From positions 1-35,670 of IMG/VR virus record IMGVR_UViG_3300042373_002386: a stretch of 35,670 bases of DNA. One strand, written 5' to 3'. The translations under genes and the position numbers were made by a program. This document shows positions 10,051 to 16,400 of the stretch, piece after piece. Within the stretch, counting starts at the first letter, position 1. Each line of letters starts with the position of its first letter. Below the pieces are notes generated by a model. That model was given only the letters and a program-made list of their open reading frames with translations, was not told where the DNA came from and did no database searches. Source of the stretch: a virus.

Positions 10051-10088
10051 TTATTGTATAAGTGAATTTAATGTCACCAAAAGTGGTG
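10051..10088 (-). promoter_or_regulatory. Possible hairpin and weak promoter upstream of thioredoxin
   Basis: A 5-bp hairpin (CACCA/TGGTG, 10075-10088) lies after queD. TTG at 10078-10080 falls within it, and TACAATAA at 10051-10058 follows after 19 nt. The -7 part is a poor match and the hairpin has no T-run. I list it because the layout copies the stronger sites at 12011, 18500 and 30531. Confidence 0.35.
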
Positions 10089-10103
10089 GTTGTCGTATAA
10101 TAA

Positions 10104-10580
10104 CTATTCTTCATAGATGCTAGAGTTTTTATCGTTTTCAAAACATTCTACTTTAATTACTTTACAACGCCCAGCATCTGTTTTAGCTAGTACTTCATTG
10201 AAATGATCAAATACAAGTTTTGCATTACTTTCAGCACCCATTTTTTCTAGGAAATGTACTTTACATAATCCTTCCATTTGCATTTGTTCAAACAAATCAC
10301 GGTATGGATCGTCTGCTTGAATTAAAGTTGTGTGATCCCACATATGGTCCATCCAAGCTTTCAAACCATTACCTTGAGGTGCAGGTTTAAAACCTCCATA
10401 ATCAACAATCCAGTTCATATCATCAAGTTGATTTTCCTCTAATGGTTCGTTTGAAGCAAACCATACTTTAAATTTCAAAGCATAACCATGCAATAACTGG
10501 CAATGTGAATGGGCTGCTTTGTATTGACGAATTGCTACTGAGTAATTGTCAAATAATTTTGTTGAAATGTATCTAGCCAT
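10104..10580 (-). CDS. queD: 6-carboxytetrahydropterin synthase-like protein
   Basis: A 158-residue member of the 6-pyruvoyltetrahydropterin synthase family. QueD turns dihydroneopterin triphosphate into 6-carboxytetrahydropterin. The zinc/catalytic region is KAAHSHCQLLHGYALKF, with H24, C27 and H31. The usual third zinc His (HGH) is Tyr33 here (HGY). DDMNWIVDYGGFK, WDHTTLI and ECFENDKNSSIYE match the remaining family motifs. I recall the LLHGYAL variant from other phage proteins of this family. It is coupled to a 59-residue gene upstream by an 8-nt overlap and is the last gene of the unit starting at 11995. Confidence 0.9.
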   Translation of the reverse strand: MARYISTKLFDNYSVAIRQYKAAHSHCQLLHGYALKFKVWFASNEPLEENQLDDMNWIVDYGGFKPAPQGNGLKAWMDHMWDHTTLIQADDPYRDLFEQMQMEGLCKVHFLEKMGAESNAKLVFDHFNEVLAKTDAGRCKVIKVECFENDKNSSIYEE

Positions 10581-10752
10581 TTTTCTTTGATGTTTTAGGT
10601 TTTCTAATTTCAGTGTCTATATTCTGTAATTCGATAGTTACGTACTCAGGAAAGAACATATTCAATCCAATTCCGGTACATATTTTAATTGTTCTTTTCT
10701 TTGCCATTAGCTTTTGATGTAGTTCCCAATTTATAATACTTTTATCCTGCAT
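10573..10752 (-). CDS. Small hypothetical protein (59 aa) between queC and queD
   Basis: A 59-residue frame fills the gap between queC and queD and overlaps both (queC by 11 nt, queD by 8 nt). It starts MQDKSIINWELHQKLMAK and ends KPKTSKKNG, so it is basic, with a hydrophobic centre (ICTGIGLNMFFPEYVTIELQ). A second ATG at 10707 would give 44 residues. The tight overlaps at both ends support real translation. No family recognised. Its position suggests a role with the deazaguanine enzymes, but nothing in the sequence shows one. Confidence 0.6.
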   Translation of the reverse strand: MQDKSIINWELHQKLMAKKRTIKICTGIGLNMFFPEYVTIELQNIDTEIRKPKTSKKNG

Positions 10753-11581
10753 GGCTTGCTAGTACTTTAGATACTTCTTTTACTACATATTCCCATGTTA
10801 CAGGTCCTTCTTCGTCTGCATAAGCTACAGGATCAGGACGTCCTAATTTAATAAAAGCTTCTACTCGCTCCACGGAACTTGCTGATTTGTAATCAGAGAA
10901 CCATTCTTTTACTTCAATGATATCGGCTCCTTCTTCATATGCCATTTCGTGGTAAATTGGTTTGTATGAAGTGTTTGTACGTTTATATACTTCATTGAAG
11001 TCTAAACCTAATTCACCACATAATACTTCTCCATCTTGTAAGATGGTAAATTTATCACCTTCAAGATATGGTGTAAAGTAACCTACTTTTTCAGAACCCC
11101 AATTACCTACTCTAAAGGCATGATCGTCTGCATCTCTAAATTCTTGACGGCAATCTGGGTAAATTGCATGATCACCTGCATGGATTCCCATTGCAATGTC
11201 ACATTGCTCATCTGTTTCGTCAGCAATTGAAAGTGCAACTGCTTGAATAATTGAAGCAAATATTTTATTTCGATTAGGAACAACTGTTGCTTTCATGTTT
11301 TCTTCAGCATAATGTCCTTCAGGTACATCATCTCCACCTGTTACAAGTGCTGAATTTAACAAATCAGATAATCCGTTTAATTGGATTTGACGGTAACGGA
11401 TAGGGGAATAGGTTTCATTAATATAATCTACTAATGATTGAGCGCGTTCAAGTTCAACTCTATGTTTTTGTCCATAATCAAATGAAAGTGCAGTTACTGT
11501 ATCGTACTCTTTCAAGCAACGAAGTAACAATGTGGAGGAATCCATCCCTCCAGATAAGGATACTACTACGTGTTTTGCCAT
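10742..11581 (-). CDS. queC: 7-cyano-7-deazaguanine (preQ0) synthase-like protein
   Basis: A 279-residue PP-loop ATPase. QueC converts CDG and ammonia to preQ0 using ATP. The PP-loop is SLSGGMDSS (residues 8-16), followed by the family motifs LSFDYGQKHRVEL, TVVPNRNKIF and IYPDCRQEF. In standard QueC the C-terminus carries four zinc-binding cysteines (TCYN...CGxCxxC). Here the matching segments are NTSYKP and YKSASSVERVEAF, and there is no cysteine after residue 188. Length is slightly above normal (about 230). It starts 16 nt inside the previous small gene. Fold and ancestry are clear; whether the product is preQ0 or another deazaguanine is open. Confidence 0.88.
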   Translation of the reverse strand: MAKHVVVSLSGGMDSSTLLLRCLKEYDTVTALSFDYGQKHRVELERAQSLVDYINETYSPIRYRQIQLNGLSDLLNSALVTGGDDVPEGHYAEENMKATVVPNRNKIFASIIQAVALSIADETDEQCDIAMGIHAGDHAIYPDCRQEFRDADDHAFRVGNWGSEKVGYFTPYLEGDKFTILQDGEVLCGELGLDFNEVYKRTNTSYKPIYHEMAYEEGADIIEVKEWFSDYKSASSVERVEAFIKLGRPDPVAYADEEGPVTWEYVVKEVSKVLASHAG

Positions 11582-11745
11582 ATTTCGCTATTTAATTTTT
11601 TAAATTCTTCTTTTGTTAATCCTCTCATCAACATATAACATTCAAAGTCAATATCCAAGAGTCTCCAATGATCATACCATTCAGATTTCCAAATCTCACG
11701 GTGTTTTTCAAACTCTTCTTTAGTATGATTAAAAAGGGAGGTCAT
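11566..11745 (-). CDS. Small hypothetical protein (59 aa)
   Basis: The start is taken at the ATG at 11745, which lies inside the end of the preceding gene (17-nt overlap). A longer frame to 11907 would overlap that gene heavily and begins with unconvincing sequence. The 59 residues (MTSLFNHTKEEFEKHREIWK...) are very rich in charged and aromatic residues, with several Trp (WKSEWYDHWRLLD). It overlaps the queC start by 16 nt. No family recognised. Probably a small helical protein translated together with queC. Confidence 0.65.
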   Translation of the reverse strand: MTSLFNHTKEEFEKHREIWKSEWYDHWRLLDIDFECYMLMRGLTKEEFKKLNSEIWQNT

Positions 11746-11995
11746 CGTCTTCAAGGTTTCCGGTCCAATCATGTCCTTCAGGTAAAGCATCTTCAATTTG
11801 ATATGATGCAGGTTCTCTAAAATAAAAATCAAGAAAATCTTTAGGGTATAAAGTAACTTTTCCTGTGTATTTTGGATTAGAAATTTCTCGAAGTTGTGTT
11901 GGAACATTAGCTTCTGCAGCTGCTGTCCAAACTTCTTTACCTAATTCTTCACCTGCGGCTTTGCCTAGGTAATCATATAAACTTAACATTTCCAT
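11729..11995 (-). CDS. Small hypothetical protein (88 aa), first gene of the queC unit
   Basis: An 88-residue protein starting MEMLSLYDYLGKAAGEELG, a helical stretch common in phage small proteins, and ending in the acidic tail NLEDDDLPF. The acidic end recalls the DDDMPF tail of the SSB at 32676-33500, but that is short and may be chance. It is the first gene after the promoter at 12011-12041. The ATG at 11995 has a variant of the recurrent AAATAA-AGTT leader. No family recognised and no membrane segment. Confidence 0.7.
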   Translation of the reverse strand: MEMLSLYDYLGKAAGEELGKEVWTAAAEANVPTQLREISNPKYTGKVTLYPKDFLDFYFREPASYQIEDALPEGHDWTGNLEDDDLPF

Positions 11996-12010
11996 AACTT
12001 ATTATTTGTA

Positions 12011-12041
12011 TTAATATACTAAAATAAAATATGGACTCCAA
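12011..12041 (-). promoter_or_regulatory. Promoter of the queC-queD unit
   Basis: TTG at 12039-12041, a 20-nt spacer, then TATATTAA at 12011-12018 on the minus strand, 15 nt before the ATG at 11995. The TTG lies in the loop of the dpdA terminator hairpin (12031-12053), so termination and initiation signals overlap. Confidence 0.75.
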
Positions 12042-12053
12042 ATTAGAGTCCAT
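12021..12053 (-). terminator. Terminator of the dpdA unit
   Basis: On the minus strand, an 8-bp stem (ATGGACTC/GAGTCCAT) at 12031-12053 with a 7-nt loop is followed by ATTTTATTTT (12021-12030). The dpdA stop codon lies in the loop. The next promoter begins inside the same hairpin. Confidence 0.75.
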
Positions 12054-12837
12054 TTATTTGTCTAAAGTTTATAACGTTATGTTCAATAAACTTCATTTGA
12101 GTTTCTGTGATTGGTTTATCTTGGAAATTATTCATATTAGCCGTTGGCTTTGAATCTAGCCCCATTTTTGTATATGGTATTCCTTCTATTCCAGCCATAA
12201 TTGGATTTGAAGTATCAATTGATTCAATGCAAGAAATATTTTTGTACATTCCAAATTCAATAGGACTTGCAGTTCCAAGTAAATGTACTCGATCGTTATA
12301 AAGTAATGTTTTATCATTATACATTGATGAAACTACTATATATCGTCCAATTGCTTTACCTAAATCTTTGTTTGGGTGTGGACACATTTCATGATAATAT
12401 TCTGCACCATATGAAAATGCTATTTTCTTATAACCTAAATCTTTATATATTTGCACACATTCATAAGCTTCATGAATATTTTTTGCTTGTACTACAGCTA
12501 CTTTAGTAGTGTTTTTAGGCATTTTAGTATGAGCCCAAGAACGAGCATTTACAATTGATGCTGTCTTATCTTCCCAAACATCAGGTACAATAAATTCATT
12601 TGGTTCAATTTCATTTACCCAATACATTAAACGTTCTGAATTATATGCTTCACCTAGTTCATGGAGTGAATTGTCCATTACAATGTAGCGACCCATTTTC
12701 TTTGATTCATAGAAGAAATTACGATATTCTTCATTTTCATCCATTAGATGAGGTAAACAATAATCGTAGTCATTGAATTCTCTACTTTTTTCTAAGAGGC
12801 AAAATGGTACCTCGTGGCTAATTTTTACTTTTTTCAT
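12043..12837 (-). CDS. dpdA: DpdA-like 7-deazaguanine DNA transglycosylase
   Basis: A 264-residue TIM-barrel protein of the tRNA-guanine transglycosylase superfamily. DpdA proteins swap guanine in DNA for a 7-deazaguanine. Visible motifs are YIVMDNSLHELGEA (candidate general base Asp55, as in the TGT DSGG region), FIVPDVWED (Asp86), VAVVQAKN, KKIAFSYG, VHLLGTASPIEF (185-196, matching TGT HLLG), and IESIDTSNP with Asp208 at the expected nucleophile position. It is short (TGT is about 380) and lacks the TGT zinc site, as phage DpdA proteins do. Together with FolE, QueD, QueE and QueC it completes a DNA hypermodification pathway. It overlaps the upstream gene by 4 nt (ATGA). Confidence 0.82.
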   Translation of the reverse strand: MKKVKISHEVPFCLLEKSREFNDYDYCLPHLMDENEEYRNFFYESKKMGRYIVMDNSLHELGEAYNSERLMYWVNEIEPNEFIVPDVWEDKTASIVNARSWAHTKMPKNTTKVAVVQAKNIHEAYECVQIYKDLGYKKIAFSYGAEYYHEMCPHPNKDLGKAIGRYIVVSSMYNDKTLLYNDRVHLLGTASPIEFGMYKNISCIESIDTSNPIMAGIEGIPYTKMGLDSKPTANMNNFQDKPITETQMKFIEHNVINFRQINGL

Positions 12838-13082
12838 GCTTCTGCGTATGCGTATTCTTGTATTTCTTCCATTAATGATTCAGGTTCTGCAAAGCGATTT
12901 GCATCATAACCAATCCAACGTAACCCCATTTTGGTAGTGCCTTCATTTGCAATACCTTCAATGATATAAACTCGTTGATCATAGTTGTTTACAAACTCAT
13001 CTACTACATTATATTCTCTACCTTTGATAACTTGAGCACCTTCAGGTAATCTACTGTCATTTATACAAACTACTTGTTTCAT
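12834..13082 (-). CDS. Small hypothetical protein (82 aa)
   Basis: The ATG at 13082 is chosen because it overlaps the transglycosylase stop by 4 nt (ATGA). A TTG two codons upstream would add only two residues. The protein (MKQVVCINDSRLPEGAQV...) is a small beta-rich protein with KGREYNVVDEFVNNYDQRVYIIEG, reminiscent of small SH3-like phage proteins that I cannot name. It ends acidic, overlapping the dpdA start by 4 nt. Coupling to dpdA may matter, but the function is unknown. Confidence 0.7.
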   Translation of the reverse strand: MKQVVCINDSRLPEGAQVIKGREYNVVDEFVNNYDQRVYIIEGIANEGTTKMGLRWIGYDANRFAEPESLMEEIQEYAYAEA

Positions 13083-13600
13083 CTCCAATTTATTTTAAAG
13101 TTTACAACCTTTCTTGCGTAATCGTTTATTCTAGGATAACCTGTATTATAGTATCCAAATACAATTGGCCAACTTTTATAGCGATTGTATAAACGTCTTA
13201 CATATCCTAATGATGTTTTTACGTTATATTCAATATCTGTACGTAAACGTTGGCGTGAAACACCATCTCTATTCAAATAACGTGCGGTTGAAAGCAAAAT
13301 CTGCATTGGACCTTCAGCACCTGTACAAGATGTTTGAGCTGGGTTGTATTTCCATTGGAAGGGTCCTTCATATCTTGTTTCACAATATGCTACTCCAAAT
13401 GCATAATTCAATGGAATATCAAATGTATCAGCGTATGCTTTAATATACTTGTACATTTGCAATGATGGTGGTGATCCTTGATCGATACTGTCGGGAATGC
13501 GCACTTCTTGAGTTGATTGCACTTCCGGTTCAGTAACAGTAAGAGCGGTGGCAATAACTGCCCCCGCTACAATACCGATTTTGATACTATTTACTAACAT
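13079..13600 (-). CDS. Lytic transglycosylase-like (SLT domain) protein with N-terminal membrane anchor
   Basis: The start at 13600 gives 173 residues. It is preferred over an upstream alternative because the protein then begins MLVNSIKIGIVAGAVIATAL, a signal or membrane anchor. The rest shows a transglycosylase fold: FGVAYCETRYEGPFQW with the catalytic Glu, GAEGPMQILLSTARYL, and YNVKTSLGYVRRLYNRY ending in FGYYNTGYPRIN, which parallels the YNAG motif. Such enzymes cut peptidoglycan glycan strands. The position outside the lysis cassette and the membrane anchor suggest a role in infection or envelope processing rather than final lysis. It overlaps its neighbours by 14 and 4 nt. Confidence 0.85.
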   Translation of the reverse strand: MLVNSIKIGIVAGAVIATALTVTEPEVQSTQEVRIPDSIDQGSPPSLQMYKYIKAYADTFDIPLNYAFGVAYCETRYEGPFQWKYNPAQTSCTGAEGPMQILLSTARYLNRDGVSRQRLRTDIEYNVKTSLGYVRRLYNRYKSWPIVFGYYNTGYPRINDYARKVVNFKINWR

Positions 13601-13910
13601 TAGTTGCTTCTTGGTGAATACGATTGGCATACATACCAAAGATAGTTTGACCAATTTGATCTGAATATACAATGTAATCTCCAGTTGCACGTTCGATCAT
13701 GATTAATTCATTTGATTCATTAACTGCAATTGAAATTTCCTCAGGAGAAAATGCATGTGCATATGGGTTTTCTACTTTAGTGGTTTCTTTAGCTTCATGT
13801 GCTTGATATGCTGCTCCTAAACGAAACATAAGGGTTCCTACAGCTGCTACAATAATTAAATTCATAGCCGGTTTCAATAAGTTCATAACTTTTTCTTGGT
13901 TGATTTTCAT
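13587..13910 (-). CDS. Hypothetical single-pass membrane protein (107 aa)
   Basis: One transmembrane helix (LIIVAAVGTLMFRLGAAY, about residues 17-35) follows a short basic N-terminus. The remaining 70 residues are soluble, with a SPEEISIAVNESNELIMIERATG segment (fragment SPEEISIAVNESNELIMIE). The layout fits an i-spanin-like or membrane-anchored small protein, but the lysis cassette lies 6 kb away. Its ATG is directly preceded by the AAATAAAAGTT leader (13911-13921), and it overlaps the transglycosylase by 14 nt, which hints at partnership. Family unknown. Confidence 0.65.
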   Translation of the reverse strand: MKINQEKVMNLLKPAMNLIIVAAVGTLMFRLGAAYQAHEAKETTKVENPYAHAFSPEEISIAVNESNELIMIERATGDYIVYSDQIGQTIFGMYANRIHQEATNVSK

Positions 13911-13921
13911 AACTTTTATTT
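13911..13921 (-). promoter_or_regulatory. Start-codon leader element AAATAAAAGTT
   Basis: A copy of the recurrent 11-mer, directly abutting the ATG of the 107-residue membrane protein gene. Confidence 0.5.
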
Positions 13922-14167
13922 TTTAGATTTACGGGTTTTCTTTACTGTTTTTTTAATCTCATTGTAGATGTGTAATTCGGATTCAAACGTATTACCTTCA
14001 AATAATGGTTGTTTAGTTAAACGTTCATGTTGAGTAGTACTACCATCAGGATTAATAGTTCTAGAAATACGAATTCGTTTAGTTGGTTCAGTAGGTTTTT
14101 TACAAAGCAAACCTAATCGTCTTAGAAATGATTGGAACCGAGCTTTTGTTTTTTTTCTAAATGTCAT
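13916..14167 (-). CDS. Small basic hypothetical protein (83 aa)
   Basis: An 83-residue, strongly basic protein (MTFRKKTKARFQSFLRRLG... ending KKTVKKTRKSKK) with both ends Lys/Arg-rich and a middle of RIRISRTINPDGSTTQHERL. The charge suggests nucleic acid or membrane-surface binding; no family recognised. It is the first gene after the promoter at 14186-14216, and its ATG is preceded by the AAATAAGAGTT leader. Confidence 0.6.
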   Translation of the reverse strand: MTFRKKTKARFQSFLRRLGLLCKKPTEPTKRIRISRTINPDGSTTQHERLTKQPLFEGNTFESELHIYNEIKKTVKKTRKSKK

Positions 14168-14178
14168 AACTCTTATTT
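14168..14178 (-). promoter_or_regulatory. Start-codon leader element AAATAAGAGTT
   Basis: A copy of the recurrent 11-mer in front of the ATG at 14167, downstream of the promoter at 14186-14216. Confidence 0.5.
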
Positions 14179-14616
14179 TTATACTCTAATATACGAAAGT
14201 TTTTCATCAGAATCAAGTTCTTTTTGCAAGATGTTTGAAATTCTTGTTTTAGCTTTTTCACCTAAAGGTATAGCATTTCCACCCTCATCAATTTGAACAA
14301 ATGTAATATTTGTTTTCAATATAAGGTCCTGTTTACCTGTGTAAACGTTATGTGCTCTTGCCTCCATATACAAGGTCATTGAACTATTTCCTACTTTAAG
14401 TGGACGACCATAGATTTTTAATAACTGAGATTCTTTAGCGGGGCGTTCAAAGTTACATTGATCAATTGATACTGTTACCATTCTTGGTGTATCACATAAC
14501 TGCATTGCATAACCTGCAGCTGAAGCATCAATCCAACTTAATAGTTTACCACCAAATAAATTGCCGTGGAAACCTAAGTCGCTTTTTTTAATTGGGTGAG
14601 TGTTTAATATTTCCAT
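14179..14616 (-). CDS. Acyl-CoA thioesterase-like hotdog protein
   Basis: A 145-residue hotdog-fold protein of the YciA/BACH type. GFHGNLFGGKLLSWIDASAAGYA (fragment NLFGGKLLSWIDASAAGYA) matches the catalytic helix with the conserved FGG and acidic Asp. VTVSIDQCNFERPAK and VGNSSMTLYMEARA match the following strands. Enzymes of this type hydrolyse fatty acyl-CoA to free acid and CoA. It starts at the last base of the thyX stop, so it is coupled to thyX. A phage-encoded acyl-CoA thioesterase is rare; it may alter host lipid or CoA metabolism, or have been recruited for another hotdog substrate. Confidence 0.85.
   Translation of the reverse strand: MEILNTHPIKKSDLGFHGNLFGGKLLSWIDASAAGYAMQLCDTPRMVTVSIDQCNFERPAKESQLLKIYGRPLKVGNSSMTLYMEARAHNVYTGKQDLILKTNITFVQIDEGGNAIPLGEKAKTRISNILQKELDSDEKLSYIRV
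14186..14216 (-). promoter_or_regulatory. Promoter of the 14167-12043 unit
   Basis: TTG at 14214-14216, 20-nt spacer, TATATTAG at 14186-14193 on the minus strand. It lies inside the end of the thioesterase gene, so initiation is probably not separated from upstream transcription by a terminator. Confidence 0.7.
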
Positions 14617-15239
14617 TAGTTTAAACCAAAAGCATTAATTGTATGTTCAAATGGGTTACCTTCAATATTTTTAACTAAATCAAGCATATCTTGAGCTAGT
14701 TGTCTTACTTCAACTTGAGCATGTTCACTATTTCTTAATTGTTGGAAATGAGCAAAACTTCTCCAGTTAAACATAAGATCCATTGTGATCTGGGAGTTAA
14801 ATGTTTTAAAGAAACGAGCAGATTCTTTAGCACGTTTACGGCCTAAAATAGGAGTAAAGTATTCAAGTGCTTCATGGTATAACTTGTTTCCTTCCTCAGC
14901 ATATTTTTGAAGTTTAAAGTGCCATGAATTACTCCAATCATAAGGAATATACATTTTATCTTCTTTTAATTCTTTGTAGCGAGCACTTTCTCCATTAATT
15001 GAAACTCCAATTCGGTGTTTAAGTAAATGGATATGTGTTGCCTGGTCTACTGTTACTAGAAAATGTAAACTAGATTTTTCAAATGGGGTGTGATGCCCTT
15101 CACTTGCTAACATAGTTAGTAGTTTTGGTACACGTCCAATTTTTTCATCATTTAATTCACGTGATGTACTTGTCCAGGCTGAACAAGCATGAGTTAAGTC
15201 GTCGCCATAGTGGCCTAGTAGTTCTACTGTATTATTCAT
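14616..15239 (-). CDS. thyX: Flavin-dependent thymidylate synthase
   Basis: A 207-residue ThyX. It makes dTMP from dUMP using methylene-tetrahydrofolate, with FAD and NADPH. The signature is KHRIGVSINGESARY (residues 74-88), a phage-type variant of RHRx7S with one extra residue and Lys for the first Arg. FKTFNSQITMDLMFNWRSFAHF and QLRNSEHAQVEVRQLA match the C-terminal active-site region. The ATG at 15239 is chosen over a GTG at 15290 because MNNTVELLGHYGDDL matches the usual ThyX N-terminus. It overlaps a 59-residue gene upstream by 8 nt. It complements NrdAB in supplying dNTPs. Confidence 0.93.
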   Translation of the reverse strand: MNNTVELLGHYGDDLTHACSAWTSTSRELNDEKIGRVPKLLTMLASEGHHTPFEKSSLHFLVTVDQATHIHLLKHRIGVSINGESARYKELKEDKMYIPYDWSNSWHFKLQKYAEEGNKLYHEALEYFTPILGRKRAKESARFFKTFNSQITMDLMFNWRSFAHFQQLRNSEHAQVEVRQLAQDMLDLVKNIEGNPFEHTINAFGLN

Positions 15240-15411
15240 ATTTGTTCCATTCAATTGTAAAACCAAAATCCCAAAACAATATATTTGCACTTAAAGAAAG
15301 TACTCTTACATTGCGAGATACTTTGTTATGTGTTACATACATTGCGGGCCAAAGAGCCATTTGCATAAAATCACTCCACAGAGTACTGTGTAAATAAAAT
15401 CTAATTTTCAT
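15232..15411 (-). CDS. Small hypothetical protein (59 aa) upstream of thyX
   Basis: A 59-residue frame that exactly bridges two genes: its ATG overlaps the preceding stop by 4 nt (ATGA) and its stop overlaps the thyX start by 8 nt. The sequence (MKIRFYLHSTLWSDFMQ...) is rich in Trp, Tyr and Phe and ends DFGFTIEWNKYE. A second Met is at residue 16. The alternating pattern (RVLSLSANILFWDFGF) suggests beta strands. Family unknown. The tight coupling on both sides is the main evidence that it is expressed. Confidence 0.6.
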   Translation of the reverse strand: MKIRFYLHSTLWSDFMQMALWPAMYVTHNKVSRNVRVLSLSANILFWDFGFTIEWNKYE

Positions 15412-15659
15412 ATTGAGTAAGTTAATTTTTCAAATCGGTAAATTGGAAATCCTGCTGCTTTTGTTTCTCCAACTTGTTCATGCCATTCACTATACGGACG
15501 AGCATGGAATCCTCCAAATGAAAGTGATTTGTATATCACAAGTATTTCATCAGTAGTTGTATGATTACACATTGCTACAATTTGGTATTTTCCACCTTTG
15601 TAATGTTGCCAAACTTCGTTTGGTTGTGGGTAAGGACCCCGGTTATTTTGTTTTTCCAT
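15408..15659 (-). CDS. DUF1653-like small protein
   Basis: An 83-residue protein. WQHYKGGKYQIVAMCNHTTTDEILVIYKSL, read in fragments (YKGGKYQIVAMCNHT, EILVIYKSL), followed by GGFHARPYSEWHEQV and RFEKL, matches the DUF1653 pattern: YRHYKG...Y.v...a.HTET.E..vvY..L...WVRP...F. The family is small, beta-rich and of unknown function, often found in phages and small bacterial ORFs. It overlaps the next gene by 4 nt and is overlapped at its 5' end by the 38-residue frame at 15643-15759. Confidence 0.8.
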   Translation of the reverse strand: MEKQNNRGPYPQPNEVWQHYKGGKYQIVAMCNHTTTDEILVIYKSLSFGGFHARPYSEWHEQVGETKAAGFPIYRFEKLTYSI

Positions 15660-15759
15660 ATTTTTTCTTTAAATGTTTTTTTAAGGCAGCATGTCTACTA
15701 GGATGAACAAAGAACCAAACAATGTTCAAATCTAACCATTTTTTTAATTTATACCACAT
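15643..15759 (-). CDS. Very small hypothetical protein (38 aa)
   Basis: A 38-residue frame in the otherwise empty gap between 15659 and 15761. It starts at the ATG at 15759 (one base after the stop of the upstream gene) and overlaps the DUF1653-like gene by 17 nt. MWYKLKKWLDLNIVWFFVHPSRHAALKKHLKKKYGKTK, quoted here as MWYKLKKWLDLNIVWFF and a Lys-rich end, is hydrophobic then basic, like a small membrane-associated peptide. Support is only the tight fit in the gap. Confidence 0.45.
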   Translation of the reverse strand: MWYKLKKWLDLNIVWFFVHPSRHAALKKHLKKKYGKTK

Positions 15760-15760
15760 A

Positions 15761-16348
15761 TTATGATTTTTTAGGGCGACCTCTACCTCGTTTTGGGAGT
15801 AAAACTCTAGGGGTAGATTCAATTTTTACTTTTTTAGGACGGCCACGGTTTTCTTTTCTATTAGCAGCTGGGGTTCTATATAAGAATTCTTCAGCATAGT
15901 TATAAAAATCTAAAACAGTACCATTGAATTTAAGGAATCTTTCATCTAATTCCTCTTTTGTGATCTTATATTCAGTTGTAAAAGCATCATATAAAGCAAT
16001 CATACGAGTTGTTTCTTCCTTTTCAAAGTCTTCCATTAACTTTTTGTAACGCATAAAGTCAACACCAGCAATTTCAATTTGAAAACGAGTATCGTGTTTT
16101 GTTAAATCAAGTTTGTCTTTAGCAACATAAAGTGCTAATTGTGCTTGCCAAAAATATGAAGATGGATTGAAATCACCGTTTAAAATACGGTCTTTGAGTA
16201 AAGCACGTTTGCCTAATGGAGTAACTTTATCAGTATGTGTTCTCCACCACATGAATCGATTATAGTTGAGGGGTTGGAGCTTTTTGATATGGCCCATAAC
16301 TGTTTCTCTACTGTGGCGAATACTACTTTCTTTGATAAATGCGTACAT
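15761..16348 (-). CDS. Hypothetical protein with C-terminal AT-hooks
   Basis: A 195-residue protein, mostly helical and charged, ending in two AT-hook-like motifs: NRGRPKKVK (about 167-175) and KRGRGRPKKS at the C-terminus. GRP cores bind the minor groove of AT-rich DNA, fitting this AT-rich genome. The N-terminal part (MYAFIKESSIRHSRETVMGH...) has Trp/Arg-rich segments (YNRFMWWRTHT). No enzyme motif recognised. It is first in the unit after the promoter at 16364-16394, ahead of small genes, thyX and the thioesterase. A DNA-bound regulator or architectural protein is plausible. Confidence 0.75.
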   Translation of the reverse strand: MYAFIKESSIRHSRETVMGHIKKLQPLNYNRFMWWRTHTDKVTPLGKRALLKDRILNGDFNPSSYFWQAQLALYVAKDKLDLTKHDTRFQIEIAGVDFMRYKKLMEDFEKEETTRMIALYDAFTTEYKITKEELDERFLKFNGTVLDFYNYAEEFLYRTPAANRKENRGRPKKVKIESTPRVLLPKRGRGRPKKS

Positions 16349-16363
16349 TTCCTTGAATTTATA

Positions 16364-16394
16364 GAAATATACGAAAAAATTAGCGAGAAGACAA
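16364..16394 (-). promoter_or_regulatory. Promoter of the 16348-14179 unit
   Basis: TTG at 16392-16394, 20-nt spacer ending TTTCG, then TATATTTC at 16364-16371 on the minus strand. It is 16 nt upstream of the ATG at 16348 and lies wholly between genes. No hairpin overlaps it. Confidence 0.75.
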
Positions 16395-16400
16395 GTATTT

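Noticed and set aside
11746-11907. 5' extension of the 11566-11745 frame to 11907
   Set aside because: It would overlap the 88-residue gene by 180 nt and reads as out-of-frame sequence; the ATG at 11745 gives a compact coupled gene.
15240-15290. GTG start for thyX at 15290
   Set aside because: The extra residues (MQIYCFGILVLQLNGTN) do not match ThyX, and the gap is better explained by the 59-residue gene at 15232-15411.
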